In this document: positions 1 through 5,064 of the stretch, piece after piece
How the letters are laid out: each line of letters starts with the position of its first letter
Position numbering within the stretch: position 1 is the stretch's first letter
Assembly: GCA_027451455.1 (NCBI GenBank)
Contig: DAIDJI010000160.1
Span: 1 to 9,217 of the forward strand
DNA length: 9,217 nt
From: Planctomycetales bacterium
GTDB taxonomy: Bacteria > Planctomycetota > Planctomycetia > Isosphaerales > Isosphaeraceae
Direction: 5' to 3'
The notes under the pieces: model-generated
Database searches by the model: none
Told to the model about the DNA's origin: nothing
The model's input: the letters and a program-made list of their open reading frames with translations, nothing else
Position numbers and translations under genes: made by a program

Positions 1-15
1 AACCAGGATCAGGCC

Positions 16-348
16 GATGAGATCAGGGCCTTGCTCCCGGAGCCGCTCGCAAACCTGGGACGAGGCGACGGGCCGGTCGGAGTGCGTGCCGGGTCCGGAG
101 ATCGGCCGGTCGGCGTCCTCCCGCAGGCCGATCGAGGGGCACGGCGAAGGCCGCTGGCTCCCCTCCCGAACGGGTCGCGACCTGGCGCCGGTCGCGCCGG
201 AGCCGCCTGACGGTCGCCGTCGGCGGTGATCGCCGATGATCACCGCGAAGCATTACCCTAAAGATGAGGCCCATGGCAAGTCGGCCGGGCTTCTGGAACA
301 GGGGATTGGAGGTCGGGCTGCCCCGACTCCAATCCATGATCGTTAGAC
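16..348. repeat. Copy A of a ~330-bp direct repeat, ending in an attC-like core box
   Basis: This stretch recurs in the same orientation at 1779-2115. From 84 and from 1850 onward the two copies align for about 267 bp with roughly 30 differences by eye (close to 90% identity); the outer 65-70 bp are more diverged. Two structures are kept in both copies: a 9-bp-stem hairpin (GCGGTGATC at 223-231 with GATCACCGC at 238-246), and a second hairpin near 304-335 (GGATTGGA...TCCAATCC). The copy ends in GTTAGAC (342-348), which on the minus strand is GTCTAAC, a perfect fit to the attC box RYYYAAC. It lies just after the RelE-like gene. A minus-strand reading frame is open through both copies, but the protein is arginine/proline-rich and looks like a composition artefact. 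Confidence 0.85.
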
Positions 349-368
349 GGTCGCCATTCGCCCCGCCG

Positions 369-626
369 TCATTGGGCGATGAGTTGCTCATATCTATCAT
401 GGGGACCGATCCAGAACCAGACGAGCCCCTCGGGGTGTTCCCTCGCCAGAGCACGGATACGCAACCCGGCGCGAGCCGACCAGAAATCCCCGACCTTCTT
501 GAGTCGGAGCGACGGATGCCGCGGGTCGGCCTGAAGGACGGCGAAGCACCGGTCGGCTAGCGCGCGGGCCTCCTTCGAGAGCTGGCGATAATGGAACCAG
601 AACTCCGGGGTGGCGAAATGGTTCAC
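369..626 (-). CDS. RelE/ParE-superfamily type II toxin
   Basis: This encodes 85 residues, a normal length for the RelE/ParE toxin fold. The sequence has the family pattern: an N-terminal helical segment (FWFHYRQL, then ARALADRCFAVLQ), a central HPSLRLKKVG strand, SARAGLRIRALAREH, and a C-terminal WFWIGPHDRYEQL. Toxins of this fold either cut mRNA on the ribosome (RelE) or poison gyrase (ParE); the sequence does not say which. I chose a GTG start at 626 because it overlaps the antitoxin stop as GTGA, which implies translational coupling, and because homology begins at VNHFATPEF. A longer in-frame reading upstream is only antitoxin shadow. The stop lies 20 bp from the GTCTAAC box, as expected for a cassette gene. 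Confidence 0.85.
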   Translation of the reverse strand: MNHFATPEFWFHYRQLSKEARALADRCFAVLQADPRHPSLRLKKVGDFWSARAGLRIRALAREHPEGLVWFWIGPHDRYEQLIAQ

Positions 627-826
627 GGAGAGAGCGGCGTACAACGACCGGCCTTGAAATCGTCGTCGGCGCGCCGACCGGCGGCATCCAGGCGACCGGT
701 CAAGATGTCGGCTTCGATCTGCCGATCCCACTGGTCCGCCAGGAACTCCTCGAACCACTGCGAAAAGCGATCGAGCTCCTCGGCGGGGAGTTGGGCGACC
801 GCAGCTTGGAGTTCTTCAACGCTCAT
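623..826 (-). CDS. Antitoxin of the RelE-type pair
   Basis: A small acidic protein of 67 residues, beginning MSVEELQAAVAQLPAEEL, directly upstream of the RelE-like toxin. The helical N-terminus, the FSQWFEEFLADQWDRQIE segment and the charged tail fit the small antitoxins that bind and neutralise RelE/ParE toxins. An ATG also exists at 835, giving three more residues. I prefer 826 because an AGGG stretch lies 8 bases before it but only 3 bases before the other. The stop TGA overlaps the toxin's GTG. The antitoxin probably represses its own operon, as is usual in such pairs, but I see no clear DNA-binding motif. I recognise the type of pair rather than a named family. Confidence 0.8.
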   Translation of the reverse strand: MSVEELQAAVAQLPAEELDRFSQWFEEFLADQWDRQIEADILTGRLDAAGRRADDDFKAGRCTPLSP

Positions 827-893
827 GACATGCACCCTACCGAACAGGGTTCATCCCCGACAAGAGGATAATTGCTCCCGGACTTGAGAGCCG

Positions 894-955
894 GTCTAAC
901 GCCCCGAGATCAGCGGCCCGGCGCCCGCCGGGTCTGCTGGATCGCTTCGTTCAAG
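894..955. repeat. Imperfect attC-like hairpin upstream of the RelE-type operon
   Basis: GTCTAAC (894-900) is followed by a 10-nt spacer, a GC-rich imperfect stem (CAGCGGCCCGGCG at 911-923 against 926-939), a 9-nt spacer and GTTCAAG (949-955). Read on the minus strand the element ends in GTTAGAC, a perfect GTTRRRY core box, 58 bp before the first possible antitoxin start. The other box is poor (CTTGAAC for RYYYAAC), so the site may be degenerate or cut by the neighbouring IS91-like remnant. A minus-strand frame also reads through the stem, so coding sequence could explain part of the symmetry. Confidence 0.45.
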
Positions 956-1041
956 TAAGCCGCTAGCGCGGCCGTCTCTCCGACCCGATTCAGTGTACCT
1001 CGATGGACGCGTTCGGTCACGCTGATCCCCACCACTTCCAT
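910..1041 (-). pseudogene. Possible C-terminal fragment of an unrecognised gene
   Basis: From the Met at 1041 the minus strand reads 43 residues, including MEVVGISVTERVHRGTLNRV and then AALAAYLNEAIQQTRRA, before a stop. The amphipathic composition looks more like real protein than most shadow frames here. The same frame extends upstream toward the IS91-like element, where it becomes arginine-rich and meaningless. I read it as the 3' end of a gene cut by that element. The family is unknown, and it could equally be a chance frame. Confidence 0.3.
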
Positions 1042-1123
1042 TGATCCTTCGCATTCGACGCCCCGATCGCCCAACGTCCTGCGCAGAGGCTGTTTCCTGA
1101 CCCCTCTGTCAAAGGACCGTCCC

Positions 1124-1650
1124 ATGTCCACCTCGCTCCGTCGTCGCATGTCCCAGGACCTCCAACTCGCCGGCCTCTCCGACTCCACTCAGGACGCTTA
1201 CCTCCGGGCCGTCCGCGGGCTCGCCGACCACTTCCACACGCCTCCCGACCGACTCTCCGAACACCAGGTCCGTGATTATCTCCTTCACCTCAAGAACGAC
1301 CGACACTTCGCAGCCTCCTCCCTCGGAATCGCCTACAGTGGCATCAAATTCTTCTATTCCTATACCATTCTGCGTGACTGGCCCACACTCAAACGCCTCC
1401 GCATCCCCAGCCAGAGCCGACTCCCCGACGTCCTCTCCACCGACGAGGTCCGCCGCCTCATCGACGCCGTCCGCACACCCCACAATCGCGCCTACTTCTG
1501 GACCGTCTATTCCCTCGGCCTCCGACTCACCGAGGGCCTTCACCTTCAGGTCCGCGACATCGACAGCGCCCGGATGATGGTCCACGTCCGACACGGCAAG
1601 GGGGCCAAGGATCGTTACGTCCCGTTGCCATCGCAGACCTTGACGACCCT
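1124..1650 (+). pseudogene. Truncated tyrosine recombinase of an IS91-type element
   Basis: The first ~176 residues are a clear tyrosine site-specific recombinase. The N-terminal core-binding domain reads LAGLSDSTQDAYLRAVRGLA, then SSLGIAYSGIKFFYSY. The catalytic domain starts with LPDVLSTDEVRRLIDA, carries the first catalytic Arg in YSLGLRLTEGLHL and the beta-hairpin Lys in HGKGAKDRYVPLP. Homology stops at about 1650, and the frame then runs through unrelated codons to a stop at 1705. The HxxR, H/W and tyrosine nucleophile motifs are all missing, so no recombination activity is possible. The style resembles recombinases found beside IS91-family transposases, and a likely transposase tail follows directly. 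It is not a convincing IntI. ATG 1124 is the natural start, with AAAGG upstream. Confidence 0.85.
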
Positions 1651-1665
1651 CGTTTCGCCCGGGGC

Positions 1666-1776
1666 GGGCCGCAGCGGGACACCGCCAAAGGTCCGAGGTG
1701 CCTGACGTGCGGCGGTCGGCTGGAGTGGCTGGGGCTCGAGCCGGCCTTGAAGCCGTCGGCCTTCGACACGAGTTAG
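1666..1776 (+). pseudogene. C-terminal remnant of an IS91-family transposase
   Basis: In a frame different from the recombinase, 36 codons read through RCLTCGGRLEWLGLEPALKP and end with a TAG at 1774-1776. A CxxC followed by GGRLEWLG is typical of the extreme C-terminus of IS91-like transposases as I recall them. Its place directly after the recombinase agrees with the usual recombinase-then-transposase order. An internal deletion at about 1650-1666 would have removed the recombinase C-terminus and nearly all of the transposase. The assignment rests on a short segment and is tentative. Confidence 0.5.
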
Positions 1777-1778
1777 CC

Positions 1779-2115
1779 CGATGAGATCCAACTCTCACGA
1801 CCGGAGAGGGTCACGAGCCCGGTGGCGAGGCCGGGGACCGATCGGGGGGGCGTGCCGGGTCCGGCGGACGGCCGGTCGGTGTGGCCCCGCGGGCCGATCG
1901 GTGGACACGACGAAGGCCGCGGGCTCTCCTTGCGAGCGGGTCGCGACCTGGCGCCGGTCGCGCCGGAGCCGGCTGACGGTCGCCGTCGGCGGTGATCGCC
2001 GGTGATCACCGCGAGGCGTTCCCCTAAAGATGAGGCCCATGGCGAGTCGGCCGGGCTTCTTGAACAGGGGATTGGAGGTCGGGCTGCGCCGACCTCCCAT
2101 CCATGATCGTTAGGC
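1779..2115. repeat. Copy B of the ~330-bp direct repeat, ending in an attC-like core box
   Basis: Second copy of the repeat at 16-348. It starts with the shared GATGAGATC directly after the transposase remnant and ends in GTTAGGC (2109-2115). On the minus strand that is GCCTAAC, a perfect RYYYAAC box, and it contains the stop TAA (2112-2110) of the small gene. The kept hairpins are GCGGTGATC (1989-1997) with GATCACCGC (2004-2012), and GGAGGTCGG with CCGACCTCC near the 3' end. The second stem differs from copy A by several substitutions and an indel but still folds, which suggests that the fold matters. Confidence 0.85.
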
Positions 2116-2295
2116 GGCCGACTCGTCGCGACGCTCAGCCACCTTCGGACTGTCAACCAGCCGGTCCCGGTGCCTCTCCTGCAATTCCATGTAGTAGGCC
2201 ACCAGCCTCGCCGGGTCGTGATCGAAGCGAGCCGAGATGCGCTGTCGGATCTCTCGGATCGCTTCGATCACGGGGTCAGATCGATCCGGAGTCAT
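2110..2295 (-). CDS. Small partner of the PIN toxin, candidate antitoxin
   Basis: A charged, helix-rich protein of 61 residues (SDPVIEAIREIRQRISARFD, then ARLVAYYMELQERHRDRLV). The gene begins 20 bp inside the end of the PIN gene. The ATG at 2295 is chosen because a perfect GGAGG (2305-2301) sits 5 bases before it; GTG codons at 2298 and 2301 lie too close to that site. Its stop TAA is inside GCCTAAC at the end of repeat copy B. Small proteins of this style occur next to PIN toxins, so an antitoxin role is likely from context. The toxin-first gene order is unusual for VapBC. I do not recognise a named DNA-binding domain. Confidence 0.75.
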   Translation of the reverse strand: MTPDRSDPVIEAIREIRQRISARFDHDPARLVAYYMELQERHRDRLVDSPKVAERRDESAA

Positions 2296-2770
2296 CACCA
2301 CCTCCGAGCAACTCTAGGGGAGTGACCAGGGACGGTACGAGCAGGCCGAGCATCGTGTTGATTCGGCGGATATGGCCGAACTTGTTGGCATTGGCCAGGT
2401 GACGACAATTCCAGGTCACGAGGAAGTCGCATTTGTGATACGATGCCAAAGCCAGGTGTAAGGCATCGCCTCCGGGGGCGGCGGGCATCAACCGGTGCTG
2501 GATGTAAGCCTGGACGATCTCTGCGATGGCCGGCTCGATCGGTACCAGCGATAGACCGCGGACCAGGTCCAGCCAGGCGGCACGGAACTCAGCCGGGCCC
2601 GCCTCGAGCTCGTCCAGCACGGCCTCACTGGTGACCAGTTCGTAACTCTCGGCCGCCCCGTCCCACCACCGGCGGGTCCAGTCCCGGCGGGCCACGATGT
2701 CGGGTGTGTCCCGCGCATCATGATAGAAGCTGGGCACGGTGGTCTCGACGTAGACACGAGGGTTCGCCAT
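2276..2770 (-). CDS. PIN-domain (VapC-like) toxin
   Basis: This encodes 164 residues with the PIN-domain ribonuclease pattern. An N-terminal strand carries the first acid (VYVETTVPSFYHD, Glu about residue 9). A second acidic cluster is in SEAVLDELEAG, a third acid in GGDALHLALASYHKCDFL, and the terminal segment is VTWNCRHLANANK. The first acid is Glu rather than the commoner Asp, which is normal in the 'YVETT/YIETS' subgroup. Such toxins cleave tRNA or rRNA with Mg2+. ATG 2770 is chosen because homology begins at MANPRVY; the 33-residue extension upstream is arginine/proline-rich and overlaps the attC-like site. It is co-transcribed with the small gene that overlaps its 3' end. Confidence 0.85.
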   Translation of the reverse strand: MANPRVYVETTVPSFYHDARDTPDIVARRDWTRRWWDGAAESYELVTSEAVLDELEAGPAEFRAAWLDLVRGLSLVPIEPAIAEIVQAYIQHRLMPAAPGGDALHLALASYHKCDFLVTWNCRHLANANKFGHIRRINTMLGLLVPSLVTPLELLGGGDDSGSI

Positions 2771-2857
2771 GCGCTCAGGATACCGGGCCCGACCGTCGCG
2801 GGGCAAGGACGATCGGTCCGGCGGCACCGGGCCGGCGGCGTGGTAGGGACGGCGGAC

Positions 2858-2958
2858 GGCTAACGACAAAGCTCAGCGGACCCGGACACGGACCAGTGAG
2901 CTTGAGAGTAGAGATAGCGCGGCCCGTGGCCGGGGTCCGCTGTAGCGCGAGGTTAGGC
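2858..2958 (-). other. attC-like recombination site
   Basis: On the minus strand this 101-bp element reads GCCTAAC (2958-2952), a 9-nt spacer, CAGCGGACCCCGG, a central variable part, CCGGGTCCGCTG, a 9-nt spacer and GTTAGCC (2864-2858). This is the layout of an integron attC: R'' box, spacer, L'' arm, loop, L' arm, spacer, R' box. GCCTAAC fits RYYYAAC exactly; GTTAGCC differs from GTTRRRY at one base. The stem arms match over 12-13 bp with one bulge. The stop codon of the membrane-protein gene lies inside GCCTAAC, and the PIN toxin begins 88 bp after the other end. Confidence 0.65.
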
Positions 2959-3276
2959 GTCCGGGCCGGGATGAGGCCGTCCACGCCACGATAATCCTGC
3001 TATACCTGCTACCCACCGAAGGACGGTTACAAGAGCCATCGCTGTCACAAGGCCGAGCAACTGTGCGGGCGGGACAAAATATACGGAAGGGCTGATGTGA
3101 AGGCCGCTTCGTGCGTCGTAAATGGCCAGCGCATGCGGCCAGCCGAGGTTCCAGACTGGGACCGTCGAGTCCGAGCCAGTGTAGCGGAAATTGGGGGGCC
3201 CGAAACGCGGAAAGAGATCGAAGACGAGGCATGCGAAGACGTACGACGCCACAACGACCTTCGATCGCGTCCGCAT
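2953..3276 (-). CDS. Small two-segment membrane protein of unknown function
   Basis: This encodes 107 residues. A basic N-terminus (MRTRSK) is followed by a hydrophobic segment VVVASYVFACLVFDLFP (about 7-24). A polar middle contains NFRYTGSDSTVPVWNLGWPH and a conserved-looking SGLHISPSVYFV, and a second hydrophobic segment QLLGLVTAMALVTVLRWVAG comes near 70-90. Two membrane spans with the middle loop outside is the simplest reading. I chose ATG 3276 because GGGGAG and AAGG lie just upstream; ATG 3309 has no such site. The stop TAA falls in GCCTAAC of the attC-like element, as in integron cassette genes. I recognise the style from small planctomycete hypothetical proteins but know no function. 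Confidence 0.7.
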   Translation of the reverse strand: MRTRSKVVVASYVFACLVFDLFPRFGPPNFRYTGSDSTVPVWNLGWPHALAIYDARSGLHISPSVYFVPPAQLLGLVTAMALVTVLRWVAGIAGLSWRGRPHPGPDA

Positions 3277-3325
3277 TGGCCTTGACTCCCCTCTTTTCGC
3301 ATCGAGCAAGGCTTTTCGTACGAAC

Positions 3326-3359
3326 TCCTAACTTGTAATTCGCTTGCGCACGCGCAGGC
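3326..3359 (-). repeat. Half attC-like site (R' box plus stem)
   Basis: On the minus strand a small hairpin (GCCTGCGC / GCGCAAGC, 3359-3342, one G-T wobble) is followed by a 9-nt spacer and GTTAGGA (3332-3326). This repeats the arm-spacer-box geometry of the 2858-2958 site, including the 9-nt spacer. It lies 49 bp before the membrane-protein start. No matching RYYYAAC box is visible beyond 3360, so only the half next to the cassette remains. It would mark the upstream border of that cassette. Confidence 0.4.
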
Positions 3360-3948
3360 TATCAAAAACATCGAAACCAAGCCCGACCTGAAACCAAAAG
3401 CTATTGCCGCTCAGAATATGCGGCTTCAGGCATCGTCCAGCAACTGCGCAATCTATCCCGCGAATCTACCTTGCGCATCCGGTCCACACCCTGGCGACCT
3501 CATCACCCAGGCCCGAAAGCGCGCCCGCCGCTTGAAATCCTATCAAACCCCTCCGGCTCAGGCCAGCGTCAAGACAACCACTTCCAACCGGCCGAGGAAC
3601 TGGACGGGCGGGGTGACGGGGCCGACACCTCGGATGACCGGAACCCGGGCCACGGGCCCTGGCCGGGACCGGACCGCGGAGGCAATCACCGGTGCAGCGA
3701 GAGGAACGCGACGGCCCCCGGCCTCCATCATCCCTCTGGTCCCGGCCTCGATCCATCGGGCTCCGGCCCGCAGGTTCGCCCGGGCCGATCCCGGACGAAC
3801 GGAGTCGCCTTCGACGACCGGACCGACGGGATGCCAGGATCGTCGGGCGCGACGCGCGGGTCGACTCCCCCCCGGAACGGCTCGACCGCAAGGGTCGCAG
3901 GACGGCGATCGGGCCCGCGGTTACAATGAGCGTACGGAGGACCGTGCC
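3360..3948. other. GC-rich stretch without a supported gene
   Basis: Several long frames overlap here on both strands, but each is an Arg/Pro/Gly/Ser-rich low-complexity translation without any recognisable domain and without a convincing ribosome site. I see no gene, RNA or clear repeat. The first ~60 bp (3360-3420) are visibly richer in A/T than what follows, so a junction may lie near 3420-3480. The last 30 bp hold a TACAAT (3922-3927) that could be the -10 element of the short gene remnant starting at 3949. Confidence 0.5.
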
Positions 3949-4029
3949 ATGCCGATGCGCGACCATTTTCGCCCGCCCCTCGATGACATCGCCTCGTGGG
4001 AGGAACTTCGTGACGACTCCCTCCCCTGA
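3949..4029 (+). pseudogene. 5' remnant of a larger gene ('MPMRDHFRPPL' type)
   Basis: A proper gene start is present: TACAAT as possible -10, CGGAGGACC as ribosome site, then ATG and MPMRDHFRPPLDDIASWEEL. This opening resembles a family of roughly 200-270-residue uncharacterised proteins in planctomycetes and cyanobacteria (DUF4058-like, from memory), where the text normally continues WEGFHGQWP. Here the frame fails after about 20 codons and stops at 4027-4029 inside a 20-bp palindromic unit. I read it as the surviving start of a deleted gene. Confidence 0.5.
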
Positions 4030-4038
4030 AGGCGAGGG
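4019..4038. repeat. 20-bp imperfect palindrome, copy 1
   Basis: CCCTCCCCTGAAGGCGAGGG is an imperfect inverted repeat (CCCTC/GAGGG outside, CCT/AGG inside). It matches the unit at 4309-4328 at 18 of 20 positions in the same orientation. Similar short palindromes are scattered in many bacterial intergenic regions. It supplies the stop codon that closes the truncated gene at 4029. Confidence 0.6.
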
Positions 4039-4245
4039 CTTCTTGGGCGACGTCAGGCAACCCCGACGTTACCGCCCACTGGCCCCGTCCGGGCCAGCCA
4101 GCCTTGCGACTGGGGATCCGCTTGGGTCCGTCTCACGACGGTCCACCGGCTATCTGGGGAGCACAACCCCTGGCTCCGGCCGACTGACGTCGGACTACGG
4201 CCATCCGAGGCGAAGGCTCGTGATCCCAGCAATAATGTGAGTGTA

Positions 4246-4262
4246 CCGGAGATCATCTCCGG
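4246..4262. promoter_or_regulatory. Perfect 17-bp palindrome, possible operator
   Basis: CCGGAGAT and ATCTCCGG flank a single central base. Perfect dyads of this length suit a homodimeric regulator such as an antitoxin. It is 224 bp upstream of the Phd-type start, rather far for its operator, and the function is open. Confidence 0.3.
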
Positions 4263-4308
4263 CTTCCAGATCCGTTCCTTTTTTCAACATCCGAGGCCGG
4301 GAATTCAG

Positions 4309-4328
4309 CCCTCCCCTCAAGGAGAGGG
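4309..4328. repeat. 20-bp imperfect palindrome, copy 2
   Basis: CCCTCCCCTCAAGGAGAGGG differs at two positions from the unit at 4019-4038. The two copies, 290 bp apart in the same orientation, bracket a non-coding segment and could have served as recombination points. Confidence 0.6.
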
Positions 4329-4485
4329 TCCCCTTCCCGCATTTCTATGGGCCGACGACCCGATCCGGGCCACAGATGCCAATATCCCAACGTCCTTTTC
4401 CGTCCGTCTCCTTCATCCGCTCCGGGCATTCGGCCTGGCGATCGTCGACCAGATGAGCCAAGCTTAGCTAAACCAGGAGGAAGCC

Positions 4486-4725
4486 ATGGCCATCGCCAAT
4501 ATTCACGAAGCCAAGTCGCAGCTCTCCAGGCTGATTGAGCAAGTCCTCAGCGGCGAGGAGGTCATCATCGCGAGGGCGGGCCAGCCCGTGGTTCGCCTCG
4601 TCCCCATCCAGGCCGACCCGTCGCCACGCCTCGGCGGTCAGTGGAAGGGCCGGGTCCGAATCGGGGAGGATTTCGATTCCCTACCCGCCGAGATCGCCGA
4701 CGCCTTCGGCATCGAGCAGCGATGA
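4486..4725 (+). CDS. Phd/YefM-family antitoxin
   Basis: This encodes 79 residues. The N-terminal half is the Phd/YefM fold: IHEAKSQLSRLIEQVLSGEE, followed by VIIARAGQPVVRLVPI. This half normally forms a DNA-binding dimer that represses its own operon. The C-terminal part (GRVRIGEDFDSLPAEIADAF) is the acidic toxin-binding tail typical of antitoxins paired with PIN toxins. A perfect AGGAGG (4475-4480) lies 5 bases before the ATG. The stop overlaps the toxin start as ATGA (4722-4725). The antitoxin looks intact, while its toxin is broken, so it should now be an orphan with no toxin to neutralise in this locus. Confidence 0.92.
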   Translation: MAIANIHEAKSQLSRLIEQVLSGEEVIIARAGQPVVRLVPIQADPSPRLGGQWKGRVRIGEDFDSLPAEIADAFGIEQR

Positions 4726-5019
4726 CGCTCCTGCTCGATAAGCAGACTCTACTCTGGTGGCTCGAAGACCCGCAGCTCTTATCGAAGGCCGCCCGCAAGG
4801 CCGTCGCTGACGGCAAGAACACCGTCGATGATGGCCGCCCATCGCTTCCTCCCGCTGCCCATCACCGTGGCCCATGCCCTGGCCGTCGCCATTCTGCCGC
4901 CGATCCACAGCGATCCGTTCGACCGCCTGATCAGCGCCCAGGCCCGGCACGAAGGCTTCACGCTCGTCAGCCGCGATCGCCACGTCCTTAGCTATGGTGT
5001 CGCCCACATCGCCGCTTGA
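4722..5019 (+). pseudogene. PIN-domain toxin broken by an internal deletion
   Basis: Two pieces of one PIN toxin lie in different frames. The first frame from ATG 4722 gives MTLLLDKQTLLWWLEDPQLL through DGKNTV, carrying the first catalytic Asp (residue 6). From about 4830 the next frame gives HRFLPLPITVAHALA, then DPFDRLISAQARHEGFTLVS, and ends HIAA at 5019. Intact relatives are about 125-130 residues, while the two pieces total about 97. Some 30 codons, including the SAAVAWEI-type segment with the second acid, are missing, and the frame changes at the join (4826-4830). Both sides are otherwise well conserved, so the deletion looks recent. The product should be inactive. Confidence 0.88.
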
Positions 5020-5064
5020 CGGTGCATGAGAAAAAGAGACCAACACCCATTGACCACGGGCCTT

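Larger units (their letters stand above)
4039..4474. other. Intergenic stretch with hairpins, no gene
   Basis: No frame here looks coding. Visible structure includes a 7-bp perfect stem with a 5-nt loop (CTGGCCC 4079-4085 with GGGCCAG 4091-4097), a 17-bp perfect palindrome at 4246-4262, and the second 20-bp palindromic unit at 4309-4328. A run of T follows the 17-bp palindrome at about 20 bases' distance, too far for a classical terminator. The promoter of the Phd-type antitoxin should lie in the last ~100 bp, but I cannot place it. Confidence 0.5.

Noticed and set aside
23..454. Conserved minus-strand frame shared by the two 330-bp repeats as a possible repeat-encoded protein
   Set aside because: The translation is arginine-rich, part of it overlaps the RelE-like gene, and the conserved features are DNA hairpins, so nucleotide-level conservation explains it better.
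845..856. GGGTTCATCCCC as a tRNA T-arm
   Set aside because: No acceptor, D-arm or anticodon structure could be placed around it.
1124..1705. Integron integrase (IntI) reading of the tyrosine recombinase
   Set aside because: The protein is cut before the IntI-specific region could be seen, it resembles IS91-associated recombinases, and a likely transposase tail follows it.
1109..1798. 229-residue minus-strand open frame
   Set aside because: Antisense shadow of the tyrosine recombinase; the acidic valine/glycine-rich text is typical of such shadows in GC-rich DNA.
3418..4029. 203-residue plus-strand open frame
   Set aside because: Only the last 26 codons (from 3949) look like protein; the upstream part is Arg/Pro/Thr-rich without homology features or a ribosome site.
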